From contig WARS01000090.1 in NCBI GenBank assembly GCA_008933995.1, positions 2,923,501 to 2,987,500 on the forward strand: a stretch of DNA of 64,000 bases, in the 5' to 3' direction. The translations under genes were made by a program, and so were the position numbers. The notes under the pieces were generated by a model that was not told the origin of the DNA, made no database searches, and saw only the letters and a list, made by a program, of their open reading frames with translations. Every line of letters begins with the position of its first letter. Within the stretch, counting starts at the first letter, position 1. Of the stretch, positions 61,073-64,000 are shown piece after piece. The stretch comes from Datnioides undecimradiatus. Its lineage: Eukaryota > Chordata > Actinopteri > Lobotiformes > Datnioididae.

Positions 61073-63642
61073 TTGTGTAAAGGAGAGGGACGACTCAGAT
61101 CAGCTGATTAGAAAGCAGGAAAGAGAGGAAATGTAGTCCTCCTAAAGCTAAGGCTCAGATGAGTGGCATTTTGTTTCTGAAATCTGATATTTCTGTCATA
61201 TCTTGTTTTAATTTTGTCTCACATTGTCATTTTTATTGTTTTATTTCTTTTCAAACTACTTTTTCTACATAGCTTTAGGTAATCAAACTGATCTGATGGT
61301 TGCAAAGTAGCTTTCCAAACACTGTGCACGACTACAAGACAAGATTTTTAGTTTTTGCGTACTTTATTTTAATTGTCAGACATGGTTTGTTTGGAAAAAG
61401 TCAGTTTAAATACCAAACAAACTAGAATTAAAGCGTGACAGAGGGTTTTCTCCTTGGTCGGGCGAGTGAACTGCACTTCGAGGGCAGCCTGGAGACCCTC
61501 CTGTAGCAGCACACTCCTTTCAAAACTCCAGCTGATGCCTTAACTCTTAATCAAACTGCATAAAAGTGACAACAAGAGTAGAAAAACTCCCCGTCATCCC
61601 ATCATGGCATTATCAGCAATTGCCGCACCAAAGAATATTCATGAAAAGTGCAGAAGGCGATGTGTGTCGTGACTGATGTGAGAGGAAAGTACAGTATAAT
61701 ATTCCCAGCAGCCTCTAATGTTACACCTTTAAAAGAAAAAAAAAATCTGCAGACATTTCCCGTCTTGATCGCTTAACTTGAACGCTGCGGTTGCAAAACC
61801 GGAATTGCTGCGCGGCCTCAGCGCTGTTCTGCCAGAGTGGAGCGGACCACTGTGCTTGTACTTCATCAGTATGGTCAATCAAAGCCACTCAGGAAGGAAA
61901 ACATGTTTATGGGATTAGTGGGGATTAGGTGTGTACGAAGGCTTTGTACCAGTGTTTGACATTTGAAATGCACAGACATTCGGATGTAATGCAACCCAGG
62001 TTTTTATTTAAATGAAGAAGAAATCAGCCTCAGGGTCTCATCACTTCACAATATTTGCGTAGGTATTGTTTTCACCCCTGAGATCACCACGCTGGTGAGT
62101 TAGCTAGACTGTTTCTGACCCCAACAAACCCGAGTACACTTGTGCTTCGTGTCGCTGTAACCTGAGAGGAGGAGATACTGTGAGCGAAGCAAACAGGAAG
62201 AGTGAGCCGCGGAGGAGGTAGCAGTGCGGGGCAGAAAGGAAGAGGAGAAGCAGTCGAGGGGTATTCACCGACAGATGGATGGATAATGTGCTTATGACTC
62301 GAGATCCCCCAGGACACGTTGCTGTCTGGCTGTGTCACTCACCGCTGTCATCACCAAGCCCGGCTCCTCTCTCACCTTCTCGTCCTCCTTTCATTCAGTT
62401 TTCCTCGCTTGTCTCATCATACCGTACTCGATGATGCAGTGGAAACCTTGCTTCTCCACATACAGAACTCCCCCCGTCTCCCTCCCTCCAAGCTCCTCTC
62501 CCTCCACACCCTCTCATTGCCTCTAATGGATGGTGCTAATGCCCATCATCATCAGCAACGTCTGTCTGGGGGAGATCCCTTCCTGCATCTGCCCACTGAG
62601 GGACACAACGTGCCAGCTGAGATCATCCACTCATCTACTCCATCCATCCATGGATTCATTCAATTATCTGTCGTCCATCCGTCCATTCACTCGTTCATTT
62701 ATTACTTTCATTACTTTCAATGATCCATTCATTTATTTGTTCACGTATGCATTCATACACGTCATACTTTCATTGTTTATTGGAGCCTGATCGATCTGTT
62801 GGCTGATTTTACGTATGACGCTGATATTTGCATATTGTGGACACGTATAGCCCCCTGCTATGTGCAGATATAATGGTGTCACTGCAAAGTTAAGTAAAGA
62901 ATATTAAATTTAAGACGGTATATGTGTAAGAAAGCACGAGCAAAATATACTTTTGACCAAATACCTCAATGTAATCTCTATAATACTGTAGGGATGACTG
63001 TCACAAGATATTTACATATTGACGATTTGGATAAATAATCATTAGTCTGCTGGATATAGGGAATAATGGGTGAAGACAAACAGAACAGCTAAACCAAATC
63101 ACAAAATCACATCATTTTACAACTATACAGACTTTAAAACCACAAAGACACACCAGTTGTTCATAATTCACATAAAAAAAGGTCAATAAAAATGAACAAT
63201 ATCAGCTTCCGTAACAGAAATAGTTGAAATATTCCCGTTTAAGAATCTGTTTCTAAGATCACACATCACCATGTCAGTCAGCTCTGCCGTTTTTATATTC
63301 TTTTCCATCTGTTGTTCGGAGCGAAAGGTGATTCTACATGAATGCTCGGGACTACGTGAGTATCTGTTTCCCAGTCACAGTCGAGTACATTCAGCCTTTG
63401 ATGATGTGGAGAGGGTATTGGGTAACGGCTAATGACCAAGTCTTTGTCTGACTGGCTCCGTCATCAGACTGGGAGGAAGGTTCTTGTGTGTTTGTGTGTA
63501 ATAAGTGAGAGGAAGACTTTGAGAGCTGATGCTTGTTATTCCTCGGTAATGTTTAGGCCATTAGACCTGCGCTGGTTTAGAAAAAAAGCAATAAAAGCTC
63601 ATCAACTGTAAACGACTTCATAAAAACATTGTTTTGTGTCAG
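61073..63642. other. Non-coding spacer, possible conserved element 61540-61720
   Basis: No gene seen. 61540-61720 is repeat-free and includes GAATATTCATGA, with the texture of a conserved non-coding element. 62640-62760 is a degenerate ATCC/ATTC-rich stretch. 62340-62520 is pyrimidine-rich and gives overlapping chance frames. Confidence 0.45.
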
Positions 63643-63690
63643 GCAGTTCCTCCTTCCTTCAGCTCTGGTGCTGAAGGAAGGAGGAACTGC
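63643..63690. repeat. Perfect 20-bp hairpin
   Basis: The arms 63643-63662 and 63671-63690 are exact reverse complements, 20 of 20 pairs, around the 8-base loop CTCTGGTG. One arm is pyrimidine-rich (TTCCTCCTTCCTTC), the other purine-rich. A G-T wobble would extend the stem by one pair when read as RNA. No target-site duplication or terminal transposon motif is evident beside it. It could be a small foldback element, a young miRNA-like hairpin, or a template-switch product. Confidence 0.85.
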
Positions 63691-64000
63691 TGGCGCTCAC
63701 TGTTAACGTAATTTGTATTTCAGCTTTGAAAATGTATGAAATCCAAATTGAACTTGGAGCCACATCCATGTAATCATGCAGCCCAACCAGCCACATAATG
63801 TAAATTTTGTTGTCTGCCTGCATGAACGTCTGCGTCAAACCCAAACCCGCACAAAGTATAAGCATGGACTGTAGGTCTGCAGGTAAAGTACAGAAACTAC
63901 AACTGAACCAGTTAGTCTATTAAACAGTCTATGACCAAAAAAGGTATCTGCTGCTAATCTACTGAACTGATTTTATAATTAACCAAGCGTCCATTGGTTT
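63691..64000. other. Window end, no gene seen
   Basis: AT-rich sequence without a supportable feature. A 68-codon minus frame (63659-63865) overlaps the hairpin and is not credible. Confidence 0.6.

Overview
The window reads as non-coding DNA from a bony fish, most likely a spiny-rayed (percomorph) teleost. The reasons are long pure (CA/GT)n tracts, a decayed tRNA-type SINE piece of the kind common in teleosts, several interspersed repeats I associate with percomorph genomes, moderate CpG content, and no bacterial gene organisation. Most long open frames begin at a non-ATG codon, overlap other open frames or run through simple repeats, and none shows a protein family I can recognise. I therefore annotate no protein-coding gene. 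The window looks like a gene-poor regulatory interval, plus what may be the 5' end of one gene on the + strand.

Layout. 1-13 kb: AT-rich spacer with a SINE relic (1364), a GC-rich block with a GGC repeat that is open in several frames (5.0-5.6 kb), G-quadruplex motifs (6.6 kb, 7.5 kb), one copy of a CT-rich interspersed repeat (8412) and a possible minus-strand splice donor beside inverted repeats (11.0 kb). 13-24 kb: the best enhancer-like DNA, with an RFX X-box beside an inverted repeat and an octamer (13.45-13.55 kb), paired homeodomain sites (14.04 kb), a CRE+TATA arrangement (14.5 kb), a CCAAT+TATA arrangement (18.27 kb), an HNF1-like palindrome (19.64 kb) and a second CT-rich repeat copy (20.19 kb). 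24-49 kb: quiet spacer with microsatellites, a full-consensus CTCF motif (29.17 kb), a tandem repeat of about 120 bp carrying nuclear-receptor half-sites (35.9-36.3 kb) and copies of one dispersed repeat (0.5, 27.5, 40.0, 41.7 kb).

49.4-50.1 kb is the most gene-like place. A palindrome holding two E2F sites and a CTCF motif is followed by a CpG-rich, purine-rich leader that ends in two good + strand splice donors (after 49969 and after 50116). I read this as a candidate promoter and 5' exon whose first intron fills the rest of the window. The gene cannot be named from here. 50-64 kb holds a local 86-bp duplication (54.9/55.1 kb), a minus-strand NF-Y pair with a GC box (61.0 kb) and a perfect 20-bp hairpin (63.64 kb).

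If these parts work together, the simplest reading is a developmental-regulator landscape: CTCF motifs framing enhancers that act on the 49.5-kb promoter or on genes outside the window. That is inference. Cross-species alignment, RNA-seq and ATAC/CTCF data would decide it.
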